A stretch of 64,000 bases of DNA, from contig NZ_JAAXCQ010000005.1 in assembly GCF_012272855.1 (NCBI RefSeq), positions 186,001 through 250,000 of the forward strand. The letters are read 5' to 3'. The DNA comes from Arenibacter sp. 6A1. Lineage in GTDB: Bacteria; Bacteroidota; Bacteroidia; Flavobacteriales; Flavobacteriaceae. The position numbers and the translations under genes are program-made. The first letter of the stretch is position 1. Every line of letters begins with the position of its first letter. This document shows positions 33,846-43,812 of this stretch, one piece after another. The notes under the pieces were generated by a model. That model had not been told where the DNA came from, made no database searches, and worked only from the letters and a program-made list of their open reading frames with translations.

Positions 33846-35219
33846 ATGACCCGAAAAATATTAGTTATTGGCGCCGGAAAATCTACTTCCTATTTAATAG
33901 ACTACCTATTAAGCAAAGCCCAATCAGAAAAACTACAGCTCATCATAGGCGATTTACGCCCAGATTTACTACCCGATACCTTTACATCCCATCCTGCATG
34001 CCAGACATTAAAGCTCGATATATTTAATGATGAAGACCGGAAAGCAGCCATTGCGACGGCCGACATTGTAGTATCTATGGTTCCAGCGCATTTCCACATC
34101 ATATTGGCCAAAGACTGTCTAGCATTGGGCAAGCATTTGGTTACCGCTTCCTATGTGAGCGATGAATTAAAGGCTCTGGACAAGGAGGTAAAGGAAAAAG
34201 GGCTCGTTTTTATGAATGAGATTGGCTTAGACCCTGGAATAGACCACATGAGTGCTATGCAGGTATTGGATTCTATACGTGAAAAAGGCGGAAAAGTACT
34301 TTTATTCGAATCTTTTACCGGAGGCTTAGTGGCCCCTGAGAGCGACAACAACCTATGGAATTATAAATTCACCTGGAATCCAAGAAATGTAGTGGTTGCC
34401 GGGCAAGGGGGAACCGCAAAATTTTTGCAGGAAGGCACCTATAAATATATCCCATATCACAAGCTCTTTAGAAGAACGGAATTTTTAAATGTGGAAGGTT
34501 ACGGTAAGTTTGAAGCGTATGCCAATAGGGATTCTTTAAAATACAGAGAGGTATATGGTTTAGACAATGCCCTGACCTTATATAGGGGAACCATTCGAAA
34601 AATTGGGTTTTCCAAGGCTTGGAATATATTCGTACAGTTGGGAATGACCGATGACAGCTACACCATAGAAAACTCAAAGGGAATGTCTTACCGTAGTTTT
34701 GTCAATCTATTTCTGCCTTACTCCCCCACCGATTCCGTAGAACTGAAAATGCGTCATTATCTAAAAATAGATCAGGACGATATTATGTGGGAAAAACTGA
34801 TGGAGTTGGATTTATTTGATAGGAATAAGAAAATAACCTTGTCAAATGCCTCTCCTGCCCAGATATTACAAGAGATTTTAGAAAACAGTTGGACCTTAAG
34901 AGAAGAAGACAAGGACATGATTGTCATGTACCATAAGTTTGGCTACGAACTAAACGGTAAAAAAGAACAGATAGACGCCCATATGGTTGTTACCGGAAAA
35001 GACCGTATTTATACTGCCATGGCCAAAACAGTAGGCTTGCCTGTAGCCATTGCCACCCTATTGATCCTAAATCGAAAAATAAATACCCCAGGAGTTCAAA
35101 TCCCTATAACACCAGCCGTTTATCAACCTATTTTGGAGGAATTAAAATCGCACGGAATTCTATTTAAGGAGCAACACACACCCTATTTGGGCTACAATCC
35201 CGATTTTGTCGCTAGTTAA
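33846..35219 (+). CDS. Saccharopine dehydrogenase-family oxidoreductase
   Basis: 457 residues. An N-terminal NAD(P)-binding fold with GAGKSTSYLIDYLL (GxGxxxxxxxxxL), VVSMVPAHFH and NEIGLDPGIDHM, the last being the strongest family signature. Fits saccharopine dehydrogenase/reductase relatives in lysine metabolism. 48 bp downstream is an Lrp/AsnC regulator in the same orientation, and such regulators commonly respond to amino acids, so an amino-acid catabolic role with local control is plausible but not proven. Confidence 0.9.
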   Translation: MTRKILVIGAGKSTSYLIDYLLSKAQSEKLQLIIGDLRPDLLPDTFTSHPACQTLKLDIFNDEDRKAAIATADIVVSMVPAHFHIILAKDCLALGKHLVTASYVSDELKALDKEVKEKGLVFMNEIGLDPGIDHMSAMQVLDSIREKGGKVLLFESFTGGLVAPESDNNLWNYKFTWNPRNVVVAGQGGTAKFLQEGTYKYIPYHKLFRRTEFLNVEGYGKFEAYANRDSLKYREVYGLDNALTLYRGTIRKIGFSKAWNIFVQLGMTDDSYTIENSKGMSYRSFVNLFLPYSPTDSVELKMRHYLKIDQDDIMWEKLMELDLFDRNKKITLSNASPAQILQEILENSWTLREEDKDMIVMYHKFGYELNGKKEQIDAHMVVTGKDRIYTAMAKTVGLPVAIATLLILNRKINTPGVQIPITPAVYQPILEELKSHGILFKEQHTPYLGYNPDFVAS

Positions 35220-35267
35220 CATCTATAATTTATTTGATACATTTACAGTAATATTGAAACCTAATAC

Positions 35268-35738
35268 ATGAAATCGGATAACGATAATATAAAAATTGAC
35301 GGAATTGACAAGGACATTCTGAGATACCTTATGGCAGAAGCCCGAAAACCCATCTTAGAAATAGCACGTAAGATTGGCATTTCGGGGGCCGCTATTCACC
35401 AAAGACTTCGAAAACTAGAAAGCTCCGGATTAATATCGGGCGCAAAATTAGTGATCAATCCTAAGGTACTGGGGTATACTACCATGGCTTATATTGGTAT
35501 TTATTTGGACAAGGCCATGAGCAATCCGGTGGCGGTAAAAGAATTGGAAAAAATCCCAGAGGTGTTAGAATGTCATTACACTACTGGGAACTGGTCTATT
35601 TTAATAAAAGTACTGTGTAGGGACAACGAACATTTGATGCAGGTTCTTAACCGAGATATTCAGCCTATTGAAGGTGTGTCCAGAACAGAAACCTTTATTT
35701 CTCTGGACCAACAAATAGACCGTCAGATTACGATATAA
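35268..35738 (+). CDS. Lrp/AsnC-family transcriptional regulator
   Basis: 156 residues: N-terminal winged helix (IDKDILRYLMAEARKPILEIARKIGISGAAIHQRLRKLE) and a C-terminal RAM ligand-binding domain (YIGIYLDKAMSNPVAVKELEKIPEV...). Lrp proteins form octamers and sense amino acids. Likely cotranscribed with the saccharopine dehydrogenase-like gene and ended by the terminator at 35742. Confidence 0.94.
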   Translation: MKSDNDNIKIDGIDKDILRYLMAEARKPILEIARKIGISGAAIHQRLRKLESSGLISGAKLVINPKVLGYTTMAYIGIYLDKAMSNPVAVKELEKIPEVLECHYTTGNWSILIKVLCRDNEHLMQVLNRDIQPIEGVSRTETFISLDQQIDRQITI

Positions 35739-35741
35739 ACT

Positions 35742-35772
35742 AAAAAAGACGCCCATTAAAGGCGTCTTTTTT
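35742..35772. terminator. Bidirectional hairpin terminator
   Basis: 12-bp arms AAAAAAGACGCC / GGCGTCTTTTTT with a 7-nt loop between the convergent lrp-like and peptidase genes. Confidence 0.92.
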
Positions 35773-35794
35773 ATTATAAAACCATTTCTTAAGG

Positions 35795-36490
35795 CTAATC
35801 TCTGCCTCCTAAAACCTGCATTGCCCAGTACACCAAAGTAGCCAAGGAACCAATTGCAGCCACCAAATAGGTACGTGCTGCCCATTTTAAGGCATCCTCA
35901 GAACCTTTATACTCTTCCGGGGTTACAATATTCTTATTTTTTAACCAAGCCAAGGCTCTGTTACTAGCATCGTATTCTACCGGTAGGGTAATAAAACTAA
36001 ACAGCGTAGCGAATCCCATCATGATTAAACCCGCTATGGCGACCCAATAGCCGAATCCAACCCCTGCGGCTGCTCCTAGCATAAGTCCACCAAAAACCAC
36101 CCACATAGACATACCAGAGGTAACACTCACTACAGGCACTAATTTAGAGCGCATGGTTAACCATTCGTAGGCCGTTGCATGTTGTACGGCATGCCCACAT
36201 TCGTGTGCTGCCACTGCCGCTGCCGAAGCGTTCCGCTGACTGTATACACTTTCACTTAAGTTTACGGTTTTATCTACCGGGTTGTAATGATCGGTCAACT
36301 GACCAGGTGTAGATATTACCCTAACATCCCTTATACCGTGATCGGCCAACATTTTTTCTGCAATTTCGGCCCCACTCATCCCATTGCGCAAATGCACTTC
36401 TGAATAATACTTGAATTTACTTTTCAGTTTATTGCTTACCAACCAACTAACCAGTGCAATAGCGCCAATCAATACGTAATACATTATCAT
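35795..36490 (-). CDS. Membrane zinc metallopeptidase, YugP type
   Basis: 231 residues. An N-terminal membrane helix, then the zinc motif HECGH at 96-100 (AAHECGHAVQH), followed by three hydrophobic segments. The fold is the DUF/peptidase family of Bacillus YugP. A second start at 36484 would give two residues less. Substrate unknown; inner membrane. Confidence 0.92.
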   Translation of the reverse strand: MIMYYVLIGAIALVSWLVSNKLKSKFKYYSEVHLRNGMSGAEIAEKMLADHGIRDVRVISTPGQLTDHYNPVDKTVNLSESVYSQRNASAAAVAAHECGHAVQHATAYEWLTMRSKLVPVVSVTSGMSMWVVFGGLMLGAAAGVGFGYWVAIAGLIMMGFATLFSFITLPVEYDASNRALAWLKNKNIVTPEEYKGSEDALKWAARTYLVAAIGSLATLVYWAMQVLGGRD

Positions 36491-36631
36491 AATTATATCT
36501 TTTAAATTGTTTTTTTTTAACTTTTTAAGTTCTACTTTACAGTACTACATCAGCAAAAATCTCGCCAATTTAATACTTGCCAGTCTTCCCTATTCCAACC
36601 AACGAAATTAATGACAAAATGTCTAATTCCC

Positions 36632-36886
36632 TTATTTGTATTTTAATTTTAAGAAAAGCATAACACATACCAACAAAGAGGTAACCGCATTGGCTATAAC
36701 TATGGGAAAACTGTCGTGGAATAGTCCGTAATAAAGCCAAAGCAAAGTACCGCAGAGAAAAATGCAATACATTGGCAAGGAAATATCCTTTGTAGATTTA
36801 TCTCTCCAGGTTTTTAGTACTTGTGGCACAAAGGCAGAAGTCGTACATACGGCTGCCACCAAACCTATAATCTCTATAAATTGCAT
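36632..36886 (-). CDS. SemiSWEET sugar transporter
   Basis: 84 residues, the expected size for one three-helix PQ-loop unit. The PQ signature is FVPQVLKTWRDKSTKDIS in helix one. SemiSWEETs dimerise to form a sugar uniporter in the inner membrane. No partner gene is adjacent. Confidence 0.93.
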   Translation of the reverse strand: MQFIEIIGLVAAVCTTSAFVPQVLKTWRDKSTKDISLPMYCIFLCGTLLWLYYGLFHDSFPIVIANAVTSLLVCVMLFLKLKYK

Positions 36887-36907
36887 CCTTTTTTATGTTA
36901 TAATATA

Positions 36908-36938
36908 CAACAACCCCAACGATTAATTGGGGTTGTTG
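36908..36938. terminator. Hairpin, probable terminator for leuS
   Basis: Perfect 12-bp stem CAACAACCCCAA / TTGGGGTTGTTG with a 7-nt loop, past the leuS stop at 37014. The U tract is weak. Confidence 0.6.
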
Positions 36939-37013
36939 ACATGAATATTTATAAGAATATCACTAAAATCACATAGTTACTGATGCAAGTAGCCGAAGCT
37001 TATAATTAGTTGC

Positions 37014-39977
37014 TTAGCCAACAATGTTGACAATCTTACCAGGCACCACAATAATCTTTTTTGGAGTTCGTCCTTGCAATTGCTCCTGGGTCTTTTCGTG
37101 GGCCATTACAGCAGCTTCAATATCGTCCTTGGACAAGTCTGCCGGCAATTGAATTTTGAAACGCATTTTTCCATTGAAAGAAATAGGATACTCCTTACTG
37201 CTTTCTACCAGATGCTTTCCGTCGAATATAGGAAAAGCTACCGTTGCGATAGATTCTGAATATCCCAATTTACTCCAAAGTTCTTCGGCAATATGGGGCG
37301 CATAAGGCGATACCAAAATGGCCAAAGGTTCTAATATCTGTCTGCTATCACATTTTTGACTGGCCAATTCATTCACACAAATCATAAAAGTAGCCACAGA
37401 GGTATTAAAAGAGAAGTTTTCTATATCTTCTTCAACCTTTTTAATCGTCTTGTGCAAGGTTTTTAAATTATCGGCCGTAGGCTCGGCATCGGTAACCTTA
37501 AAGGCTCCTTCGGCTCCTCCGTGGAACAAGCGCCACATTTTCTTTAAAAATCCATGTACCCCGCTGATACCTGCAGTATTCCAAGGCTTAGATTGCTCTA
37601 AGGGCCCTAAGAACATTTCGTATAAACGCAACGAATCTGCCCCGTACTCTTCACAAATACTATCTGGACTCACCACATTGTATTTAGATTTGGACATTTT
37701 CTCTACTTCTCTACCTACTAAATAGGTGTCGTTTTCCATGGCAAACTTAGCCTCTGCATATTCCGACCTCCAGTTTTTAAAAGCTTCAATATCTAATTCG
37801 TCGGAAGCATTTACAAAAGAGACATCGGCATGGATAGGTGTAAATTGAGCCCAGTCTGTAGTGTCGGCAACACTGATCTTGTCAGTTCCAATAGCAGCAA
37901 CAATGGCTTTAACCGCTGCATTATCGGTTAATTTCTTCCCGTTTTTTACGGCATCCTCAATAATAGCTTTTGAGACAAAAACCGGAACTCTAGGTTGCGA
38001 TTCATCGGTTTGTCCATATTCCCATCGATAAACAAAGGCACTCGTACCAGTGATCATTCCCTGGTTTATAAGTTTTTTAGCAAACTCGTCTTTAGGAACG
38101 ATTCCTTTATCGAACAAAAACTTTTGCCAAAAACGCGCGTATAACAAGTGGCCGGTAGCATGCTCACTACCTCCAATATATAGATCCACGTCTTGCCAAT
38201 AATTAATGGCTTCTTTGGAGAATATCTCTTCCGTATTGTTAGCATCCATATACCGGTTAAAATAAAAACTACTTCCCGCCCACCCTGGCATGGTATTCAA
38301 TTCTAATGGAAATACGGTGCTGTTGTTTATTTTTTCATTGGCTACTACCTCGTTTGTTTCCGTATCCCAGGCCCAAACGCTCGCATTCCCCAAAGGAGGC
38401 TCCCCTGTTTCTGTTGGCAGGTACTTTTCTACTTCGGGTAAAACAATAGGCAAATATTTGGCATCTATCATTTGTGGCATCCCGTCTACATAATATACTG
38501 GGAAAGGCTCTCCCCAATACCTTTGGCGGCTGAATACTGCATCGCGAAGCCTATAATTGATCTTCCCTTGCCCTTGTGCTAGTTTTTCCAGCTCGTAAAT
38601 GGCCAATTTGGTAGCTTTTTTATAGGGCAATCCGCTTAAGAAGTCCGAATTTGCGATAACAGCACCTTCTTTTTCGGCATAGGCTGCTTCAGAAATATCG
38701 ATCCCTTCAAAAATATTTGGGATTGGAATATTAAAATGTTTGGCAAAATCATAATCACGCTGATCTCCGCATGGCACAGACATTACCGCTCCGGTACCAT
38801 AACCGGCCAATACATAGTCGCCTATCCAAACAGGAATAGGTTCTTTGGTAAAGGGATGCTCAGCATACGCACCGGTAAATACCCCTGAAATAGTTTTTAC
38901 ATCGGCCATTCTTTCGCGTTCAGAACGCTTTGCCGTAGCTTCTATATAGGCTTGAACAGCTTCTTTTTGTTCGGGAGTCGTAATTTTGGCAACCAATTCA
39001 TGTTCTGGCGCCAAGGTCATAAAACTGACCCCAAAGATTGTATCAGGACGGGTTGTAAAGACCTCTATGGGATAAGACTCCCCTTCTGAGCCTACAGGAA
39101 GGGTATGGAATGTTACCGCTGCCCCTTGAGAGCGTCCAATCCAATTGGTTTGTGAATCTTTTAATGGCTGTGGCCAATCGACTTTTGCCAAATCATCCAA
39201 TAAACGTTGGGCATAGGCAGAAATACGCATGCTCCACTGCGTCATTTTCTTACGGACAACGGGATGTCCGCCACGTTCAGAAACGCCATTGACAATTTCG
39301 TCATTGGCCAAAACAGTACCTAGGACAGGACACCAGTTTACTTCTGTCTCTGCCAAATAAGTAAGCCTATATTGTAATAGAATTTCTTGTTTTTCATTGG
39401 CGGCTAATCCATTCCACTGATCTGCGGTAAATGGCGCCACCTCGTCATCACAAACGGCATTGACCTTGGTATTTCCTTCATTTTCAAAAATAACGATCAA
39501 AGAAGATATGTCCTCTGCCTTATCGGCGTCTTTGTTATACCATGAGTTAAAGAGCTGAATAAAGATCCATTGCGTCCATTTATAGTAGTCGGTATTAGAC
39601 GTACGCAGCTCACGGCTCCAATCGAATGAAAACCCTATTTTGTCTAATTGTTCTCTATACCTGTTGATGTTGGTTTCGGTAGTAAGAGCCGGATGTTGCC
39701 CTGTTTGTATGGCATACTGTTCTGCAGGCAATCCAAAAGAATCGTATCCCATTGGGTGCAATACGTTAAATCCTTTGTGTCTTTTATAACGCGCATAGAT
39801 ATCACTCGCAATATATCCTAACGGATGCCCTACGTGCAAGCCCGCTCCTGAGGGGTAGGGAAACATATCCAACACATAAAATTTTGGCTTATCAGAATTA
39901 TTAACTGCCCTAAACGTGCCTTTTTGAGCCCATTCTTTCTGCCATTTATCTTCTATCTTTTTAAAATCGTAATTCAT
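37014..39977 (-). CDS. leuS: Leucyl-tRNA synthetase
   Basis: 987 residues, longer than the roughly 860 of E. coli; Bacteroidota LeuRS carry insertions, seen here around residues 150-190 and in the leucine-specific domain ahead of the KMSKS loop. HIGH is HVGH at 48-51 and KMSKS is at 760-764. The CP1 editing domain has TRPDTIFGVSFMTLAPEHEL. It charges and proofreads tRNA-Leu in the cytoplasm. Confidence 0.97.
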   Translation of the reverse strand: MNYDFKKIEDKWQKEWAQKGTFRAVNNSDKPKFYVLDMFPYPSGAGLHVGHPLGYIASDIYARYKRHKGFNVLHPMGYDSFGLPAEQYAIQTGQHPALTTETNINRYREQLDKIGFSFDWSRELRTSNTDYYKWTQWIFIQLFNSWYNKDADKAEDISSLIVIFENEGNTKVNAVCDDEVAPFTADQWNGLAANEKQEILLQYRLTYLAETEVNWCPVLGTVLANDEIVNGVSERGGHPVVRKKMTQWSMRISAYAQRLLDDLAKVDWPQPLKDSQTNWIGRSQGAAVTFHTLPVGSEGESYPIEVFTTRPDTIFGVSFMTLAPEHELVAKITTPEQKEAVQAYIEATAKRSERERMADVKTISGVFTGAYAEHPFTKEPIPVWIGDYVLAGYGTGAVMSVPCGDQRDYDFAKHFNIPIPNIFEGIDISEAAYAEKEGAVIANSDFLSGLPYKKATKLAIYELEKLAQGQGKINYRLRDAVFSRQRYWGEPFPVYYVDGMPQMIDAKYLPIVLPEVEKYLPTETGEPPLGNASVWAWDTETNEVVANEKINNSTVFPLELNTMPGWAGSSFYFNRYMDANNTEEIFSKEAINYWQDVDLYIGGSEHATGHLLYARFWQKFLFDKGIVPKDEFAKKLINQGMITGTSAFVYRWEYGQTDESQPRVPVFVSKAIIEDAVKNGKKLTDNAAVKAIVAAIGTDKISVADTTDWAQFTPIHADVSFVNASDELDIEAFKNWRSEYAEAKFAMENDTYLVGREVEKMSKSKYNVVSPDSICEEYGADSLRLYEMFLGPLEQSKPWNTAGISGVHGFLKKMWRLFHGGAEGAFKVTDAEPTADNLKTLHKTIKKVEEDIENFSFNTSVATFMICVNELASQKCDSRQILEPLAILVSPYAPHIAEELWSKLGYSESIATVAFPIFDGKHLVESSKEYPISFNGKMRFKIQLPADLSKDDIEAAVMAHEKTQEQLQGRTPKKIIVVPGKIVNIVG

Positions 39978-40211
39978 TCTGTTGATTGTATTTAGATGCC
40001 CCGCAATGTTGGCACTTTATTCTTTTTCACATGCAGTGGCAAAAATAGGCTTAATCCCCAAAAAGGGAAAATATATTATGAACTTCCCTAAAGGAGCTTC
40101 ACTAAATGGATACTTTCGTACCACTTCTACGGCCCAAAGGCTGTTAATTTTTGTCAATTGTTATATTTATGGGGATCACAGGCAACGCCCTAAATACTAA
40201 AACTGCATGAG

Positions 40212-40313
40212 CTAGGTTCTTTTTCTGCCTTCACTATTGGAGAATACCTCTATGATTTCTCCCAAAACAACCACAGCGATAAAGATTAATCGAACGAAAC
40301 TAGCATAACCCAT
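40212..40313 (-). CDS. Possible 33-residue single-pass membrane peptide
   Basis: ATG at 40313, TAG at 40212. The translation begins MGYASFVRLIFIAVVVLGEI and ends SNSEGRKRT, so it has one hydrophobic helix and a basic C-terminus, the look of a real small membrane protein. It lies in the 382-bp gap between the divergent leuS and ftsX genes, which otherwise holds nothing clear. No family known to me. Confidence 0.35.
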   Translation of the reverse strand: MGYASFVRLIFIAVVVLGEIIEVFSNSEGRKRT

Positions 40314-40359
40314 TTTTATTTCAATTTACTTTTCTATTTTTACATATTGATTTCAAATT

Positions 40360-41238
40360 ATGAGCACATCTTTTGAACGTTTTCAGAAAAGAAAACTTAT
40401 TTCTTCTTATTTTTCAGTGGTTTTAAGTATTGCCTTGGTCCTTTTTTTAATAGGTATCTTGGGGATATTGGTATTGAACACCCAAAAACTAGCCGATCAC
40501 TTTAAGGAGCAGATTACCATTTCTGTGTTTTTAAAGGACAACGCCAAGGAAATTGAAGTAGAGCAGCTACAAAAATCCTTAGCCATGGCCGATTACACCA
40601 AAAAGGCGACCTATGTTTCTAAGGAAGAGGCCGCAGAACAGCACAGTGCAGAAATAGGGGAAAACTTTATTGAATTCTTAGGGCACAACCCTTTAAAAAA
40701 TTCCATTGACGTACAACTAAAGGCCGATTTCGTTTCTGCGGAAAAAATTACAGAAATTGCCGAAGAAATATCTGCCAAAGCCTATATAGAGGAAGTCAGT
40801 TACGACAAGCCTTTAATTTCACTATTGACTGAAAACGTAAAAAGGCTTGGATTTTGGATTTTAGTGGCGAGCGGTATATTTACTTTTATTGCTGTCTTGC
40901 TGATCAACAGTTCTATTAGACTTTCTATTTATTCCAAGCGTTTTATTATAAAAACCATGCAGATGGTGGGGGCTACCAAAAGTTTTATCAGAAAGCCATT
41001 TTTATGGACCAATGTAAAGCTGGGCATCCTAGGAGCCGTTTTGGCCTTAATAGCCATGGGGGTGGTATTATATTATGTTACCATATATTTCCCTGAGCTC
41101 GATCTTTTTGGAGACCCTATAATTCTCATCCTCCTTTTTGTAGGCATTTTTGTTTTAGGGGTTTTAATTTCCCTGATAAGCACCTTTTTTGCCACACAAC
41201 GCTTTTTAAACCTTAGAACAGACGATTTATATTATTAG
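40360..41238 (+). CDS. ftsX: Cell division protein FtsX
   Basis: 292 residues: cytoplasmic N-terminus, one membrane helix, an extracytoplasmic domain (about residues 55-165), then three helices, the standard FtsX topology with the final SLISTFFATQRFLNLRTDDLYY. With FtsE it controls peptidoglycan hydrolases at the septum; ftsE is not adjacent, which is usual in this family. Leads the ftsX-DUF3098-uppP-truB cluster. Confidence 0.94.
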   Translation: MSTSFERFQKRKLISSYFSVVLSIALVLFLIGILGILVLNTQKLADHFKEQITISVFLKDNAKEIEVEQLQKSLAMADYTKKATYVSKEEAAEQHSAEIGENFIEFLGHNPLKNSIDVQLKADFVSAEKITEIAEEISAKAYIEEVSYDKPLISLLTENVKRLGFWILVASGIFTFIAVLLINSSIRLSIYSKRFIIKTMQMVGATKSFIRKPFLWTNVKLGILGAVLALIAMGVVLYYVTIYFPELDLFGDPIILILLFVGIFVLGVLISLISTFFATQRFLNLRTDDLYY

Positions 41239-41247
41239 ATTTGCAGC

Positions 41248-41514
41248 ATGAGTAAAAATCTTCACAACACCCAGCAGAAAAACTCTCCTCGGGAATTTAT
41301 TTTTCAGAAAAAAAATTACCAGTTTATGTTTCTTGGTTTGGCCTTTATTATTTTGGGCTTTGTTTTAATGAGTGGCGGCGGTAGTGATGACCCCAACATT
41401 TTTAATCCTGAAATTTACAATTTCAGAAGAATTCGTTTAGCACCAACTTTAGTACTATTGGGTTTAGGTATTGAGATTTACGCCATTTTGTTGAACCCAA
41501 CTAAGAAAAACTAA
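41248..41514 (+). CDS. DUF3098 small membrane protein
   Basis: 88 residues with two hydrophobic helices separated by a Gly-rich MSGGGSDDPNIFNPEIYNFRRI loop characteristic of DUF3098. 9 bp after ftsX and 3 bp before uppP. A TAGATTTG (-7 type) box at 41236-41243, overlapping the ftsX stop, could give an internal, almost leaderless promoter. Function unknown. Confidence 0.9.
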   Translation: MSKNLHNTQQKNSPREFIFQKKNYQFMFLGLAFIILGFVLMSGGGSDDPNIFNPEIYNFRRIRLAPTLVLLGLGIEIYAILLNPTKKN

Positions 41515-41517
41515 GTT

Positions 41518-42303
41518 TTGGACATATTTCAAGCAATTATTCTTGCCATTATAGAAGGCATCACCGAGTATTTACCTGTTTCTTCCACAGGACATATGAT
41601 CATAGTTTCTTCCTTTTTTGGCATCGCACAGGAGGAGTTTACAAAATTATTTACCATTGTCATTCAATTGGGTACCATCTTATCGGTAGTGGTCCTTTAT
41701 TTTAAGCGCTTTTTTCAAAGCATGGACTTTTATTTTAAACTTTTGGTGGCTTTTATTCCGGCGGTAGTTTTTGGTCTTCTTTTAAGCGATGTGATAGACT
41801 CCTTATTGGAAAGCCCTCTTACTGTAGCTATTTCTTTGGTAGTGGGCGGTTTTATCCTTTTAAAAGTAGACAATTGGTTCGGCGATGCCGAGAACACTGA
41901 CATCTCCTACGCCACGGCTTTTAAAATAGGTTTATTCCAATGTTTGGCCATGATACCAGGTGTTTCTAGGAGTGGTGCCAGTATTGTGGGGGGAATGTCC
42001 CAAAAGCTATCTAGAACTGCAGCGGCCGAATTTTCATTTTTCCTTGCCCTTCCTACTATGTTGGGGGCTACCCTAAAGAAAATATTCGATTATTACAATG
42101 CCGGTTTTACCCTTACCGATGAGCAGATAAATTTATTGATCGTTGGTAATGTTATTGGGTTTTTAGTAGCCCTAGTGGCCATTAAAACTTTTATTGGCTA
42201 TTTGAGCAAACACGGTTTTAAAATGTTTGGATACTACCGAATTATAGTAGGGCTCTCCATAATAGCCATCCATTATTTTGTTCGACCACTAACTGTAATT
42301 TAA
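41518..42303 (+). CDS. uppP: Undecaprenyl-diphosphate phosphatase
   Basis: 261 residues. TTG start at 41518, justified because the conserved N-terminus (M)[27 protein letters not shown] begins there. The two membrane-embedded motifs LPVSSTGH and [10 protein letters not shown] are present. It recycles undecaprenyl phosphate for cell-wall synthesis; bacitracin targets the same lipid. The last base overlaps the truB start (TAATG). Confidence 0.96.
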   Translation: MDIFQAIILAIIEGITEYLPVSSTGHMIIVSSFFGIAQEEFTKLFTIVIQLGTILSVVVLYFKRFFQSMDFYFKLLVAFIPAVVFGLLLSDVIDSLLESPLTVAISLVVGGFILLKVDNWFGDAENTDISYATAFKIGLFQCLAMIPGVSRSGASIVGGMSQKLSRTAAAEFSFFLALPTMLGATLKKIFDYYNAGFTLTDEQINLLIVGNVIGFLVALVAIKTFIGYLSKHGFKMFGYYRIIVGLSIIAIHYFVRPLTVI

Positions 42304-42998
42304 TGACAAAAGAAGATTTCTTAGAAGGACAACTGTTATTAATAGACAAACCCTTGGGCTGGTCCTCTTTTCAGGCGGTAAACTCCTTAAAATGGGCTAT
42401 TAGGAAGAAATTTGAACTAAAGAAAATCAAAATAGGCCATGCGGGCACCTTAGACCCATTGGCCAGTGGACTATTATTAATTTGCACCGGCAAATTCACC
42501 AAAAGGATCACAGAATTACAAGGACAGGAAAAAGAATATACCGGTACTATTACCTTAGGTGCTACCACCCCGTCCTATGATATGGAAACGGAAATAAACG
42601 AACGTTTCCCCCTTTCTCATATTACGCCAGCACTCATACAGGCCACTACGACAGATTTCATTGGCGAAATTGAACAACAACCTCCTGTTTTTTCTGCCCT
42701 TAAAAAAGATGGGAAACGACTTTATGAATATGCCCGAGAAGGAAAAGAAGTGGAGATAAAAACGAGAAAAATCCATATTTCCGAATTTGAAATTACCGGG
42801 ATCAATTTTCCCGAAGTACATTTCAGAGTATGTTGTAGCAAAGGCACCTATATTAGGTCTTTGGCCTTCGATTTTGGAAAAGCATTGGACTCTGGCGCAT
42901 ATTTATCTGCCTTAAGAAGAACCAAAATTGGTGACTACAACGTAAATAAGGCTATTAGTCCGGAAAAATTCCGAGATTTATTACAGTTAGAAGCCTAA
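42303..42998 (+). CDS. truB: tRNA pseudouridine(55) synthase
   Basis: 231 residues. Catalytic Asp in GHAGTLDPLASGLL and the Y-rich GTYIRSLAFDFGKAL late motif fix the TruB family, which makes pseudouridine 55 in tRNA T loops. Shorter than E. coli TruB at the C-terminus (no PUA), as usual in Bacteroidota. Overlaps uppP by one base. Confidence 0.96.
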   Translation: MTKEDFLEGQLLLIDKPLGWSSFQAVNSLKWAIRKKFELKKIKIGHAGTLDPLASGLLLICTGKFTKRITELQGQEKEYTGTITLGATTPSYDMETEINERFPLSHITPALIQATTTDFIGEIEQQPPVFSALKKDGKRLYEYAREGKEVEIKTRKIHISEFEITGINFPEVHFRVCCSKGTYIRSLAFDFGKALDSGAYLSALRRTKIGDYNVNKAISPEKFRDLLQLEA

Positions 42999-43077
42999 AA
43001 TTTTCGAAATTAGGAGTGACAAGCTTTCTGTTCGTCGGGAATTTATAATATTTTAGGCCTAACATGGTTATTATACT

Positions 43078-43812
43078 ATGAAATTAAACAGGAAACAACT
43101 TTCTCTTTTAATTACCTTTTTTTCCATGTCACTATTTATATTGTTGCTATTCAACATACATTTAGGACATCAGGACGAAGAGGATGGCTATGTCATAGAA
43201 TTAAATTTAGAGGAGGAAGAAGATCCTGAACAAAAGCTTTTAGAAGAAATAAAAGCTTTGGAAGAATTGGCCAATGCAGCTCCCATAAAAAGTCATATGG
43301 CTTTTAACGAGGCCAACAAACCGAGCTATGGAAATCCAGAACCTTTAAAGACTTTAGAAGAAATCTTGGAAGAGCAAGAAATGTCCGAGGAGGGCGATGC
43401 CTCCGAAGACACTCCTTTATCCAATTCGGAATTCGCAGCAAAAATTAAAGAATTAGCAGACAGACGACGGGAGAAACAAGCGCTTTTAGGTGATAAGGAA
43501 GCCAACAAAGAGGTGATGACCAATAATTTAGCAAGAAAAAACACCTCGGTCTCCTACTCCCTGGTCGATAGAACCCATTTAAGTTTGCCTATCCCTATTT
43601 ATACCTGCATCGAAGGCGGCAAGGTGGTCATTAATATCATTGTGGACCCCACTGGGAAGGTATTGGAGGCTGAAGTAAATAAAAAAAGTTCGAACACTCT
43701 AAATGGCTGCCTGGTAGACAATGCCATTGCATATGCGTTAAAATCTAAATTTACCAACGGTGCCAAGGCATCCCAGAAGGGTACAATCACCTACTTATTC
43801 CAAAGTAAGTAA
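43078..43812 (+). CDS. TonB-like energy transducer
   Basis: 244 residues: one N-terminal membrane helix (about 10-27), a long acidic periplasmic linker (ELNLEEEEDPEQK...), and a C-terminal TonB_C-like domain with GGKVVINIIVDPTGKVLEAEV. It lacks the Pro-rich run of the TonB at 1000. It probably serves other receptors or another energy-coupled task. Ends by overlapping 18 bp tail-to-tail with the next, opposite gene. Confidence 0.85.
   Translation: MKLNRKQLSLLITFFSMSLFILLLFNIHLGHQDEEDGYVIELNLEEEEDPEQKLLEEIKALEELANAAPIKSHMAFNEANKPSYGNPEPLKTLEEILEEQEMSEEGDASEDTPLSNSEFAAKIKELADRRREKQALLGDKEANKEVMTNNLARKNTSVSYSLVDRTHLSLPIPIYTCIEGGKVVINIIVDPTGKVLEAEVNKKSSNTLNGCLVDNAIAYALKSKFTNGAKASQKGTITYLFQSK

Noticed and set aside
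39982-40200. 72-codon plus-strand frame after leuS
   Set aside because: No domain, signal or conserved-looking segment; composition resembles noncoding DNA.
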